From the NCBI GenBank assembly GCA_026418295.1, contig JAOABP010000004.1:62001-126000 (forward strand): a DNA stretch of 64,000 nucleotides. The letters run 5' to 3'. This document shows, piece by piece, positions 9,679 through 19,781 of this stretch (position 1 is its first letter; every line of letters starts with the position of its first letter). This DNA is from Caldifarciminota bacterium (GTDB taxonomy: Bacteria; Hydrothermota; Tepidihabitantia; Tepidihabitantales; Tepidihabitantaceae). The translations under genes were made by a program, and so were the position numbers. The notes under the pieces were generated by a model. That model was given only the letters and a program-made list of their open reading frames with translations, searched no databases and had not been told where the DNA came from.

Positions 9679-12150
9679 TCACTGTTCCCCCCTTTCGGGC
9701 TGCGACATTTCTCCACTCTGCTCCCCGGCACCCAGCCGCTGGCGGCAAATCTCCGCATTCTTCCGGGCGCTCTCAGCATACTCGGAATCTGCAGCAGATC
9801 GGGTGATTTCCTCAAATGCTGCCAGTGCCTGTTTGTATTCGCCGGCGTTGAAATAGGCAATGCCGAGATTAAAAAGTGCACCCCAGCGCTGGTCATGCTC
9901 CGGAAAATAATCAAGAAACTTCCGGTATGCCTGTGCCGCCTCCTTCCAGCGCTTGGATTGTGCATAGGCCTCTGCGGTTAGCAGCTGGGCATCAGCAGCA
10001 ACCGCGGAATTGGGAAAATTAACCACGGTCTTCTGAAGCTCAACGATCGCTTCCTCATATTTCCCCTGTTCGTACATTTCCCGTCCCCGGTTATACTGAG
10101 CCTCTGCTGCCATCTCCGACTGCGGGAATCTCCGGATAAACTCATTCATTACGCTGGAATCCTCCTGACCCGCGAGATAATAACTCATTTCCAGACTCCT
10201 GCGCACACCCGGTGCCTGCTGATCTGACGGATAAAGATCGAGGAATTTCTGATATTCCCGGATGGCATCGTGATACTGACGGCGGTTATAATAACACTGA
10301 GCGATCAATGCCTGTGAAGCTGGCGCAAAGTCCGAAAACGGATAACGCTGGATCACAAAATTAAACGCTGCGAGTGCCTTGTCATATTCAAGCGCCTTGA
10401 AATAGGTGTCCCCGGCACGAAACGCCGCCTCAGCCACCTTGGGATTATTCTCGGGAAATTTATTCATCAGATTGGTCCAGGCATCAACCGCCTGTCCGTA
10501 ATATTTCAGCAGGTAATAGCAGTAGCCGGAATAGAAGTACCCCGGAACAGCTGCCAGCGGATTCTCAGGAAATGTATTGATCAGCGCCTCAAACACATCA
10601 AGTGCTTTAAGATACTCCTTCTGATTGAAAAGACAGTAACCGTACCCAAGATAGGCACTGATGGTAAACAGGGTATCGGTCAACCGGGCATTCAATACCC
10701 CCTTGAAACCTTCAATCGCCTCATCCAGCCTCCCTAAATGATACAGTGCATATGCTCGTCCGAGCCGGGCGTAGGGTGCAACATCTCCTCCCTGCTGATG
10801 ATTATAAGCTGCTTGATAAAACCTGTCTGCCTCACTATATTTTTCAGTATAATAAAAGGCCTCTGCCAGATTGAACAGTGTCTGGGCCCGCCACCCGGAA
10901 GTTTCATCAGGGAAATCGGCAAGATACTTTGTTCCCAGTGCCAGACTCTGCTCAAAATGCCGGCCGGAATTCAATGCCAGTAACAGCATTGCCGCTGCAG
11001 GTTCCCTCAGCCCGGTACCGCCATAATTTGCCAGTATCACCTCAAACTGCTGAGCAGCGTTGTCGTAATCGCCAATCTGATATGAGATAACACCCGAAAG
11101 ATAATTGCCCACTCCCGCCAGTTCTCCAGTTGTGAACATCCGGGCAAGCTGTGCAGTAGTCAGCATCGTCTGAGCGGTATCTGAAGCTGCCAGCATCGCC
11201 TCTGCCAGCTGAAGATGGGCATAGCTTGAGACCTTTGTCCGTGGATAGTTGGCTCGCACGCGCTGGAAACGTCCCACTGCTTCCTTTGCCTGTCCCAGTG
11301 CCAGCTGGCAGTAGCCGACAAAATAATTGCTGTGCGCTGCCAGAAAATTGTTGCTGGAACGGGTCAGCGGCAGGAGATAGTTGATTGCTGCCGCATACTC
11401 ATTCTGGGCGATCAGGGCGCATCCTAAAAAATACTGCGCAAAATCGGCTATCGGCGAATTGGAGAACTGCTCAAGAAAAAATTGAAATTTTGCCCGCGCC
11501 CCGTCGTAATCACGGTTGAGAAACAGCGCCAGCCCGGCATTAAAGTGTGCCATCTCAGCAAGACTGGTGTTGGGTAACCTGTCTGTGATCTCTTTGAATT
11601 TCAACAATGCGGCCAGCGGCCTTCCCAGTCGCGCATATGTCTTGCCGAGGTAAAATTTTGCCTCCGGCATTTCCAGGCCGGACAGATTTTTCTCCGCCTG
11701 TTCGTAGGCACCCTGAAAGTAATAAAGCACTCCCAGCGCATAACTGGTACGCGGGTCATTGGCGTATCCCGGTTCCTTGGCCAGTTTTTCCAACAGCAGC
11801 TGTGCCTGCCGGTAATTACCTAGCATCAGATACGAAACGGCAGCACCAAACATCGCCTCGGGTTTAATGTAAGAAAACCGTGAACGCTCGAGGAGCCCGA
11901 GAAACTCCCTCAGAGCATTGTTGAACCTGCCCTGATTAAAAAAGGCCTCCGCAAGTGTGTACCGCAATTCGTCACCATATTCACTGTTGCCGTAATCATT
12001 CACCAGCCCGGTTAATTTCTGAACCGCAAGGTCAGTTCTCCCCTCCTCCAGAAACTGCTGGACCTGATTATATCGTTCTGCCAGCTGCCGGGTCTGCTGC
12101 GGTGTCAATGTTCCGGACAGCAAAATGACGATCGTTGTCCAAACCATCAT
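9679..12150 (-). CDS. large TPR-repeat protein (YbgF/BamD-like)
   Basis: 823 aa of consecutive TPR motifs with signal peptide. Confidence 0.88.
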   Translation of the reverse strand: MMVWTTIVILLSGTLTPQQTRQLAERYNQVQQFLEEGRTDLAVQKLTGLVNDYGNSEYGDELRYTLAEAFFNQGRFNNALREFLGLLERSRFSYIKPEAMFGAAVSYLMLGNYRQAQLLLEKLAKEPGYANDPRTSYALGVLYYFQGAYEQAEKNLSGLEMPEAKFYLGKTYARLGRPLAALLKFKEITDRLPNTSLAEMAHFNAGLALFLNRDYDGARAKFQFFLEQFSNSPIADFAQYFLGCALIAQNEYAAAINYLLPLTRSSNNFLAAHSNYFVGYCQLALGQAKEAVGRFQRVRANYPRTKVSSYAHLQLAEAMLAASDTAQTMLTTAQLARMFTTGELAGVGNYLSGVISYQIGDYDNAAQQFEVILANYGGTGLREPAAAMLLLALNSGRHFEQSLALGTKYLADFPDETSGWRAQTLFNLAEAFYYTEKYSEADRFYQAAYNHQQGGDVAPYARLGRAYALYHLGRLDEAIEGFKGVLNARLTDTLFTISAYLGYGYCLFNQKEYLKALDVFEALINTFPENPLAAVPGYFYSGYCYYLLKYYGQAVDAWTNLMNKFPENNPKVAEAAFRAGDTYFKALEYDKALAAFNFVIQRYPFSDFAPASQALIAQCYYNRRQYHDAIREYQKFLDLYPSDQQAPGVRRSLEMSYYLAGQEDSSVMNEFIRRFPQSEMAAEAQYNRGREMYEQGKYEEAIVELQKTVVNFPNSAVAADAQLLTAEAYAQSKRWKEAAQAYRKFLDYFPEHDQRWGALFNLGIAYFNAGEYKQALAAFEEITRSAADSEYAESARKNAEICRQRLGAGEQSGEMSQPERGEQ

Positions 12151-13433
12151 TGCCCTGGTGTAATCTCCACCTTACCCTGAGGACCACGGGTCTGGACTGT
12201 AGTAAGGAATCCGCTGAAACTGAGAGATGAATTACGCTGATCGACAATTACAATGTCGTAATAGTAACGGCCATCAGCCACCAGCCGTCCCGCATCATCC
12301 AGTCCATCCCAGAGCAGTCTTGGCGGTGGTGCATCCCAGCCGCTATAACTGCGGATCACTTCCCCAAACGAATTTTTAATCAGAACCTGCCAGCGCTTTA
12401 CCGGCTGCCGGGAAATTGAGTGAACATCCATCCACAGAACATTGTTCTTGTCGCCCGGCGTGGGAGCAAACAGTTTCGGTTGAGCATCAATCCAGACCCG
12501 GAAACCGCCAAAATTAACAAACAGCCCGAATTTATGGGTCGGCGCCAGCCGGAATGAAGATTGATGGTGCAGGAGAAATGCGTAATCAACCCCGAGTGTC
12601 ATTCTGCCCCACGATTGATGCACGCCGAGTCCAAGACTGATTTCATTGGCGTCATAACCTACCCGGTGCACCAGCACCCCGGGAATCAGTTGAAATTCAA
12701 CCCCTCCATGAGGCTGCAGTTGCACCTGCCATCGGCGTGTAGGATTACCGGCTGAATCCACCGCCCGGATCAGCGGTGAGACTGCATCCACCGTAATAAT
12801 TGCCCGGCCATTTAATAACCTGACTGCTGCTCCGGCACGAACTGTTCTGGGATATCGGTCAGATAGAGTATAGAGAGTAAGTACCGGTTCCACCAGATTC
12901 TGCACTGTCAGTCCGAAACTGAACGGGCCCAGTTTTCTTATGACAATTCCCGCATCCATGCCGATTCCCGCATCAATATACTGAGCGAGATTTTTAGTAA
13001 TCAGTTTCAGAGTACCCCCGATACTCCAGAAATCAGACGGACCGTAGGCATAGGCAACCTGATAGGCATTTTCTGCAAAGATTGTCGGCAGATACTGCCA
13101 GTTCTCCGGCGTGCGCGAATCCAGCCCTTCGGCACCGAAGTTCAGAATTCCGATTCCGAAACTTCCCCACTCTCTTGTCGGCAGGACATAGGCAATATAT
13201 TCCATTCGCGCTCCGTAGAGCTGGGAATGAGCAGCCAAGACCTCATGGGCGTTCAGCTGAAACAGCCCGGCAGGATTGAAATAAATCGCCTGGGCATCAT
13301 CAGCTACCGCAGTAAAAGCCTTCCCCATTCCCAGACTTCTTGGTGCCGCACCGTAATTCAGAAATGCGCCGGGAAGTCCACCTTCGGCAAAAAGAAGCGC
13401 GGGCAAGAAAAGAGTCAGTAATTTCTTCACCAT
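12147..13433 (-). CDS. PorV/PorQ-like outer membrane protein with FlgD-like C-terminus
   Basis: FLNYGAAPRSLGMGKAFTAVADDAQAIYFNPAGLFQL; C-terminal SYSGWDAPPPRLLWDGLDDAGRLVADGRYYYDIV. Confidence 0.8.
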   Translation of the reverse strand: MVKKLLTLFLPALLFAEGGLPGAFLNYGAAPRSLGMGKAFTAVADDAQAIYFNPAGLFQLNAHEVLAAHSQLYGARMEYIAYVLPTREWGSFGIGILNFGAEGLDSRTPENWQYLPTIFAENAYQVAYAYGPSDFWSIGGTLKLITKNLAQYIDAGIGMDAGIVIRKLGPFSFGLTVQNLVEPVLTLYTLSDRYPRTVRAGAAVRLLNGRAIITVDAVSPLIRAVDSAGNPTRRWQVQLQPHGGVEFQLIPGVLVHRVGYDANEISLGLGVHQSWGRMTLGVDYAFLLHHQSSFRLAPTHKFGLFVNFGGFRVWIDAQPKLFAPTPGDKNNVLWMDVHSISRQPVKRWQVLIKNSFGEVIRSYSGWDAPPPRLLWDGLDDAGRLVADGRYYYDIVIVDQRNSSLSFSGFLTTVQTRGPQGKVEITPGQ

Positions 13434-15079
13434 ACAACTCCCAGCCGGTAAGTTGATTTAAATATGGTGCCGGTATGGAGCTGTCCGATGATCTGAACGG
13501 TATAGATACCGGATGCCACACGCCTGCCCGCACTGTTCCGTCCATTCCAGACGATGCAGTTGATACCGGCTTGCGCACCGGCTTCTCCTGCGGGAATTAG
13601 CCGGGAAAAAACTTCATTTCCGAACGGATCATAAATCCGGAAGTCAATCGGACTGCTCCGGTTAAGATAATAATAAATCTCCACCGCATCACGATTAAAA
13701 CCGAATGGATTGGGGAAAGCTACAATTTTACCGGACAAAATGGCACTGTCCGGTATATTAACATAGATGGGAAGCAGTGAATCGGCTGTCCCGCTGCTGA
13801 TTTGAATCGTATCAGATTCTCCGAATCGCGCGCGGGTGCAGAGAAAGCGCCCTACAGCGATCCCGGCAGTATCGGTCAGCAGTGCATTCTCCAGCATCTC
13901 ACCGTTTCCTCGCAGCACCATAAAACGGCATACCGACAATGGAACCGGTTGACCGTTGGCATCCCTGACCACCACCCGGATGTAAGCGGTCTCTCCAGCC
14001 AAAACGGTATCAGGAGCTGAAATTTCCAGCTGATTTCCTCTTGCCCTGATTTCCAGCCTTGTTCGATATGAAATATACTGGTTGTTGCGGTCAGCAGCCC
14101 AGATATCCTGATTGGTACCCGGATAGTAAAATTCGGCATAAAACACCGCGCTGTCCATGAGCACGGTCTCTGCGGGCTGAAATTCGGCGCCAAAATCAGA
14201 ATGCAGAGAAACCGGCAGACCCGGGGAACTTACCCGGTTCCAGCACCGGTCGCAGGGCAGAACCTTGACTGAAAATGGCTCACGGACATACTGGGGAACG
14301 GGAATTCCTGATTTACCCGGAGTTTGCCACCCGGCACTTGCGGTATCTCCCGGCAGAGGTTCTTCCCCGGGAAGCAATACCAGCAGCTGGGCAAAAATGC
14401 CGGGCGTAATCAGAATTAATGACGAGCTATCGCTGCGAAAAGTTCGCCCTGATACCGGCAGGGCAAAAAGCTGATGCTGTCCCGCTTGGCGCAGTCTGCC
14501 CGTAAACTGACCTACACCGTTGCTGATCAAAGCATTTGATGGCAGTAATGCAAAACTGTCGGTGGCACGAAGCAGCACACTGTCACTGTGCGCATAAACC
14601 GGATTGCACCATGCGTCGGTGAGGTATACGCGGAAAATGAAGCTGTCACCGGCAGTCTGATTGTCCGGAATTCCCAGTTTGCCTTCCCGGGTTCCGGCGC
14701 TTAACTGCTGTCCGGGTAAAATAATCACGAACCTTGCCGGGGCACCGGGCGACACTGTGAACTGATTGCTGCTGCTTGTTACCCGGAGTGAATCATCGGT
14801 ACAGAGTATCCGCAGACTCTCCGCCAGTGTGACCATTACCTTTCCCTGCCACACACCGTTCCGGAATGGTCCGATTACATTAGGATAAATGTAGGTTGCC
14901 CCCTTGCTGGTGGAAAGGAATGCGGGGCGATTGTAATTGTAAACCCCGCCAGACGGATCACGGGCAATGATTGTTACCGCAAGTGACTCACCGGCATACT
15001 GGGGACTGCTGATGGGCGTGAATTCAAATGAATTCAGCTGAGCTATGAGGAGCCAACCCAACGCCGCGCTCATCAGCAC
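13427..15079 (-). CDS. secreted protein with Ig/invasin-like segments and FlgD-like C-terminus
   Basis: ends NCIVWNGRNSAGRRVASGIYTVQIIGQLHTGTIFKSTYRLGVVW. ORF track start 15103 lies upstream of a perfect TATAAT, so GTG 15079 or ATG 15073 is preferred. Confidence 0.7.
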   Translation of the reverse strand: MLMSAALGWLLIAQLNSFEFTPISSPQYAGESLAVTIIARDPSGGVYNYNRPAFLSTSKGATYIYPNVIGPFRNGVWQGKVMVTLAESLRILCTDDSLRVTSSSNQFTVSPGAPARFVIILPGQQLSAGTREGKLGIPDNQTAGDSFIFRVYLTDAWCNPVYAHSDSVLLRATDSFALLPSNALISNGVGQFTGRLRQAGQHQLFALPVSGRTFRSDSSSLILITPGIFAQLLVLLPGEEPLPGDTASAGWQTPGKSGIPVPQYVREPFSVKVLPCDRCWNRVSSPGLPVSLHSDFGAEFQPAETVLMDSAVFYAEFYYPGTNQDIWAADRNNQYISYRTRLEIRARGNQLEISAPDTVLAGETAYIRVVVRDANGQPVPLSVCRFMVLRGNGEMLENALLTDTAGIAVGRFLCTRARFGESDTIQISSGTADSLLPIYVNIPDSAILSGKIVAFPNPFGFNRDAVEIYYYLNRSSPIDFRIYDPFGNEVFSRLIPAGEAGAQAGINCIVWNGRNSAGRRVASGIYTVQIIGQLHTGTIFKSTYRLGVVW

Positions 15080-15085
15080 GGTAAT

Positions 15086-15114
15086 ATTATACGCAACTGT
15101 CATCTGTTTGTCAA
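15086..15114 (-). promoter_or_regulatory. sigma70-like promoter TTGACA-N17-TATAAT inside the annotated ORF start
   Basis: minus strand TTGACA (15114-15109), 17 nt, TATAAT (15091-15086). Confidence 0.65.
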
Positions 15115-15210
15115 ATAAAACCTTCTTACTCTCTATGCCCCGGAAATACGGAACAAATTTATCTCAATTGACTGTGTTGACAGCAATCATGAAGACAAAT
15201 ACCCTCTCTT

Positions 15211-17478
15211 GTGTTAAAACCGGCTTATGGAATGAAACTGTCAGCGGTTCGCACCCTGCTACTCATCGCCGCCGGCTTTTTCACCGCAGAACATGTGAAT
15301 ATCTCCTTCTGGCTGGTTTTGACGCTTATTGTTCTGGGGTTAATCCTTATCCGCTCAACCCGGGGTATTTCCGTTTACCTGGTTCTGCTCTGCACCGCAT
15401 ATCTCTATCGCCACTCCGCACAACCACCGGCAGTTCCTCCAATGATCTACCAACTCCGCCAGTTTCAGGGGGTAGTAATTCAGGAACCGCTTGCCCATCC
15501 GGAAATCACCCTGAAACTCCTATCCCCACTATCAGGCAAAGTTGTGCTCCGGCTCCAGGACTCCATCTCCGGCCAGCGCTATGGAGATCTGCTTTCCATA
15601 AGTTCGCAGATCAGACCTCTCGACTATCCGCGCAATCCCGGACTGCCTGACTACAACCGGCAGCTGTTAAACCAGGGAATCATTGGCCGTGCCAGTGCCC
15701 GCCGCAGTCAGATCAGGCTCATCCGGCGGCACCTCGGCAATCCGGTGTTGAACGGAATTATCATCCCGGCTCGGCGTTACCTGGTCCGTGTTTTCCACCG
15801 GTATCTTCCCCAATGCGATATCAAACTCCTCCTCGGACTGCTGGTCGGCGAAAAGGGGGAACTGTCACCAGAGTTGAGCAGCGCACTTGCTGACACCGGA
15901 CTCTGGCATCTGCTTGCCGTCTCCGGTCTGCATATCGGAGTAGTTGTCACAGCCATTTACCTGCTGCTTTCAGTACTGGGCATCCGGGGCTGGCTCCGAT
16001 TCGCAATACTCACGCTGCTTACCCTGATTTACACCGGCATCGCCGGCTGGCAGCCCTCTGCGGTCCGGGCGGCAATCATGAGCTGGGCGTTATTTCTCAG
16101 TATTCCTCTCCAGCGTCGTCTGACATCATTAACCAGTCTCGCAGTGGCTGGGATCCTCATCCTGATTCTCAACCCCGATACCCTTTCCAGCGTCGGTACC
16201 CAGCTCTCGTTTACCGCTGCTGCTGCAATCATCACTATTACCCCGAAAATTCAGGACCGGCTGAGGCAAATCCCCACTCCTGCCAGAATCCGGAAATCCA
16301 TTCTCTTACCACTTGCTGTGTCCATTGCCGCAACTGCTGGCACTCTTCCCCTCCTCGCCCGTTATTTTTACCGGTTTCAACCCCTTTCATTCCTTGCCAC
16401 CCTGCTCATCCTGCCACTGATAACCATGATCATTCCACTTGCACTCCTTGTTTCTTTCTCCAGTCTGCTCAGCCCGGTAATTGCCGGCACCCTTGCCCAG
16501 ACACTGCACCTCCTGCTCCTGCTTACCCGCACCCTCATCACCGTCCTGGGAAAACTGCTGTGCCCGACAGTCGTATTTACGGGCAGAATTCCGGCACCGG
16601 CGGTGTGGTATTATTACGGACTTTTGCTTTTGATTCTGAACTGGCATCATAACCGGGCTCGCACCCTGTTCCGGATCGCCGGCCTGCTCGGGCTTGTCCT
16701 GTTGGTTACAGGTTATGCAATTCATAAACCCCGGACAGCGATCACCTTTCTCGATACCGGAGCCGGCGATGCGGTCCTGCTGGAAGACACCCTGGGAAGA
16801 AAACTGCTGATTGACGCCGGCATTGATCGGACTGATGTGCTCAGTGACTATCTGCTCAGCCGTAACATCCGGCACCTGGATGCTGCGATTGTCACCCACC
16901 CTGACCGGGACCATTACGGCGGTCTGCTCCGGCTTGATCCGGCAATCAGTATTGGCCATCTGTTTATTCCTGTGCTCAGTGGTGATACCGGATACCAGCG
17001 CCTGCTCCAATACCTGCAGGCACGGGGCACAGTGATCAAAACTGCCGGCGCTGGTGCTGAGCTTCAGGGCTTCGGATTTCAGATTCATTTTCTCGCTCCG
17101 GACCGGCTCACCTGCTGGCTCTACAGCCGGAAACTGGCTGCCACAAATCAGGTTTCCATTGTTAACCTGATCAGTTATTCAGGCACAAACCTGCTTTTTA
17201 CCGGCGACTGCGAATCCGCCTCGCTGCTTAAGCAGACTGCCGGTTCAGCCCGGATTCACATTCTGAAATCCCCCCACCACGGCAGCCGGAGGGGTAATCC
17301 GCCGGAACTGTTTGCGTCACTCCAACCCGATTATGTGATTGTTATGGGAAGATATCCAACCCCGGCACGCATCGAATCCATTCTGCCGGCAAAAAGGATC
17401 ACTTACCTTAACACCCGCCGTGATGGCGGGATCATCCTCCGATTCCCCGGTGGTAAACCGCAATTCAGACGGAACTAA
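15211..17478 (+). CDS. comEC: ComEC/Rec2 DNA internalization protein
   Basis: LLLGLLVGEKGELSPELSSALADTGLWHLLAVSGLHIGVV; C-terminal metallo-beta-lactamase-like AIVTHPDRDHYGG, LKSPHHGSRRGN; alternative start at 15229. Confidence 0.93.
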   Translation: MLKPAYGMKLSAVRTLLLIAAGFFTAEHVNISFWLVLTLIVLGLILIRSTRGISVYLVLLCTAYLYRHSAQPPAVPPMIYQLRQFQGVVIQEPLAHPEITLKLLSPLSGKVVLRLQDSISGQRYGDLLSISSQIRPLDYPRNPGLPDYNRQLLNQGIIGRASARRSQIRLIRRHLGNPVLNGIIIPARRYLVRVFHRYLPQCDIKLLLGLLVGEKGELSPELSSALADTGLWHLLAVSGLHIGVVVTAIYLLLSVLGIRGWLRFAILTLLTLIYTGIAGWQPSAVRAAIMSWALFLSIPLQRRLTSLTSLAVAGILILILNPDTLSSVGTQLSFTAAAAIITITPKIQDRLRQIPTPARIRKSILLPLAVSIAATAGTLPLLARYFYRFQPLSFLATLLILPLITMIIPLALLVSFSSLLSPVIAGTLAQTLHLLLLLTRTLITVLGKLLCPTVVFTGRIPAPAVWYYYGLLLLILNWHHNRARTLFRIAGLLGLVLLVTGYAIHKPRTAITFLDTGAGDAVLLEDTLGRKLLIDAGIDRTDVLSDYLLSRNIRHLDAAIVTHPDRDHYGGLLRLDPAISIGHLFIPVLSGDTGYQRLLQYLQARGTVIKTAGAGAELQGFGFQIHFLAPDRLTCWLYSRKLAATNQVSIVNLISYSGTNLLFTGDCESASLLKQTAGSARIHILKSPHHGSRRGNPPELFASLQPDYVIVMGRYPTPARIESILPAKRITYLNTRRDGGIILRFPGGKPQFRRN

Positions 17479-18437
17479 CTTCTGGGAGTACTGCCGGGCA
17501 CAAATTTCACTCCAAGCGAAACCCGCTGCGCATCACCGAGGAGTCCGTAGGAGAGATAGACCGCATCCACCGTAAGGAGCAGACCCGGGCTGAAAACGGT
17601 CTCGTATCCGGTGCCGAACGAAAAACCGGACCAGCCACCGAGTTTTCCGCCGGACTGATACCCACCCCGCAGAAACAGCCGGCTGTTCTGACTACTGCCC
17701 AGCAGTTTCAGATCCAGCTTCAGCTCCGCACCCGCCCCGATGGTCGGTCCGTAATCCGGATAGAGCGAAACATCGCCTGCCAGCAGCAGATAATTATTCT
17801 GAAAGGGCAGTTTGAACGACACGCCACTGCGCAGGTTAACCGGCGGAAACTCCCAGTAACTGATGAACCGCCGGGGGGGACCCAGGTGAAGCAGGCTGGC
17901 ACCGACCTTTACATATTTTACCGGCTGATAAAGGACACCGGCATCAAATGATAACGCCCAGGCGGCAAATGAGTCAATCCGGCTGTAAACAAACTTGCCC
18001 GCACCGCCGACCGCCAGTTTGCGAAACGGCTGCACTGCAAATCCGGGTCCGGCAATCAGGTCGTTCAGCACAAAACTGCCCAGCTCCTGTCCCAGCTCAT
18101 CCCGGCGGATGTCACTGGCGCTGAGAAAACCGCCTGCCAGACCGGCGCCGAAACGGCGGGCAAATGGCACTGCGAGTCCGCCGGTCAGATAAGACACTCC
18201 CTGCAGCATCTGGCAGGCGGTGACCCCCAGTTCGCAGGGGCAGTCCAGTGCCAGACCGGCAGGATTATAGAACAGGGCATTAACATCATCCGCGACCCCG
18301 GTAAATGCCTGCCCGAGTGCCACCGGTCTTGATCCAACCCCGATTTTCATAAAGGTAAACCCGGTTGCTGACGGTCCAAAGCCGGCACTATAACCCCACA
18401 GAACTGCTCCCAGAACCAGCATCATTATGCGGGTCAT
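17475..18437 (-). CDS. PorV/PorQ-like outer membrane protein
   Basis: TGFTFMKIGVGSRPVALGQAFTGVADDVNALFYNPAGLAL. Confidence 0.8.
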   Translation of the reverse strand: MTRIMMLVLGAVLWGYSAGFGPSATGFTFMKIGVGSRPVALGQAFTGVADDVNALFYNPAGLALDCPCELGVTACQMLQGVSYLTGGLAVPFARRFGAGLAGGFLSASDIRRDELGQELGSFVLNDLIAGPGFAVQPFRKLAVGGAGKFVYSRIDSFAAWALSFDAGVLYQPVKYVKVGASLLHLGPPRRFISYWEFPPVNLRSGVSFKLPFQNNYLLLAGDVSLYPDYGPTIGAGAELKLDLKLLGSSQNSRLFLRGGYQSGGKLGGWSGFSFGTGYETVFSPGLLLTVDAVYLSYGLLGDAQRVSLGVKFVPGSTPRS

Positions 18438-18477
18438 TTTTAAAATATTATTATATCCAGTCTGAATTTCAATTATG

Positions 18478-18505
18478 TTGCACGGGCAAAAATATCAATT
18501 ATTAT
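18478..18505 (+). promoter_or_regulatory. sigma70-like promoter TTGCAC-N16-TATTAT directly upstream of ATG 18513
   Basis: TTGCAC 18478-18483, TATTAT 18500-18505. Confidence 0.5.
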
Positions 18506-18512
18506 TTTTCCC

Positions 18513-19781
18513 ATGTCTCCCTATCGCCCCCTCCTGGAAAGGGCACCGGAATCGGCAGGAGGAAAGAGGAAAAGCCACTGGCTTCTGGTGATACCGGTAA
18601 TGATTGCTGTCTGTTTAGTAATTATTTTTATTCTCCGGACGCGGAAATCACCGCCCCTGCCAGCCGGAGATCAACCGGACTCCTGTATCACCACCCGCAG
18701 TTTTGCAATTCAGTCCGGTGAAATTCTGCCTTTTGTGTTCAACCGTGCCGGTGTGCCGGCAGCGATCACGGACCGGGCGATTGCCGCCCTGCGCGACTTC
18801 GGCTTCAATTTCAAAACCCTTCACCCCGGCGACAGCCTGATTCTCCTCTATCGTGCCGAGACACTGTTCCAGATTCGCTACTGGCGTAATTACGACTCCA
18901 TCTTCAAAATCTCAATTGACTCCACACCGTTTCAGGTATCTCTGATCAGCGAAGACATCCGGCTTCTGCCCATACTGATCACCGGCACAATCAGAAATTC
19001 GCTCTATCAGTCGCTCATTGACCAGGGGGAAAAAATCAGCCTCATTGCCGCCTTTACCGAAATCTTTGACTGGGAGATTGACTTTTTCTCCGAACCTCAG
19101 CCCGGAGATTCGTTCTTTATCCTGGTGGAGAAAAAGTTCGTGGATTCGCTCCTCGTGGGCTATGCCCCGATCATCGCTGCCCGCTATAAGGGCATGACCG
19201 GTGATTTTTATGCGTTCCGGTTCACCGATCCGGAGGGCAACACCGAATATTACAATCTCGAAGGCCAGTCTCTGCGCAAAATCTTTCTCAAATCACCCCT
19301 CCGCTTCTCCCGGATCACCTCGTTTTTCGGCCGAAGGTTCCATCCCATCCGCCGCATCCCGGCACGGCATCAGGGAATTGACTATGCTGCTCCCACCGGC
19401 ACTCCGGTGGCATGTGTAGCTGATGGCCGGATTGTCTCTGCCGGCTGGTCCGGCGGCTATGGCCGACTGGTGATTGTCGGGCATCGTGATGGGTATGAAA
19501 CCCGGTACGGACACCTCAGCGGTTTTGCCCGGGGCATCAGAACCAAAGCCCCGGTTTCCCAGGGACAGATCATCGGTTATGTCGGCTCAACCGGAATGTC
19601 TACCGGACCCCATCTCCATTACGAGGTGCGCAAATACGGCTCGCCGGTAAATCCGCTCCGGCTCAATCCTCCACGGGTCTCCGCAGTAAAACTGGCTTAC
19701 CTCCCGCTTTTCCGGGCTCAACGGGACAGCCTGCTCCGGATTATTTCCGGACAAGCGCCGCTGCCAGTACCAGTCCCATGA
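18513..19781 (+). CDS. M23 family metallopeptidase (LytM/NlpD type)
   Basis: RRFHPIRRIPARHQGIDYAAPTGTPVACVADGRIVSAGWSGGYGRLVIVGHRDGYETRYGHLS...GYVGSTGMSTGPHLHYEVRKYGSPVNP. Confidence 0.93.
   Translation: MSPYRPLLERAPESAGGKRKSHWLLVIPVMIAVCLVIIFILRTRKSPPLPAGDQPDSCITTRSFAIQSGEILPFVFNRAGVPAAITDRAIAALRDFGFNFKTLHPGDSLILLYRAETLFQIRYWRNYDSIFKISIDSTPFQVSLISEDIRLLPILITGTIRNSLYQSLIDQGEKISLIAAFTEIFDWEIDFFSEPQPGDSFFILVEKKFVDSLLVGYAPIIAARYKGMTGDFYAFRFTDPEGNTEYYNLEGQSLRKIFLKSPLRFSRITSFFGRRFHPIRRIPARHQGIDYAAPTGTPVACVADGRIVSAGWSGGYGRLVIVGHRDGYETRYGHLSGFARGIRTKAPVSQGQIIGYVGSTGMSTGPHLHYEVRKYGSPVNPLRLNPPRVSAVKLAYLPLFRAQRDSLLRIISGQAPLPVPVP

Noticed and set aside
15045-15650. 201-aa plus-strand ORF overlapping comEC start
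   Set aside because: Alternative frame of the comEC 5' region; composition and lack of homology-like motifs suggest it is spurious.
16387-17088. 233-aa minus-strand ORF inside comEC
   Set aside because: Antisense of a clear comEC coding region, Gln-rich mirror composition.
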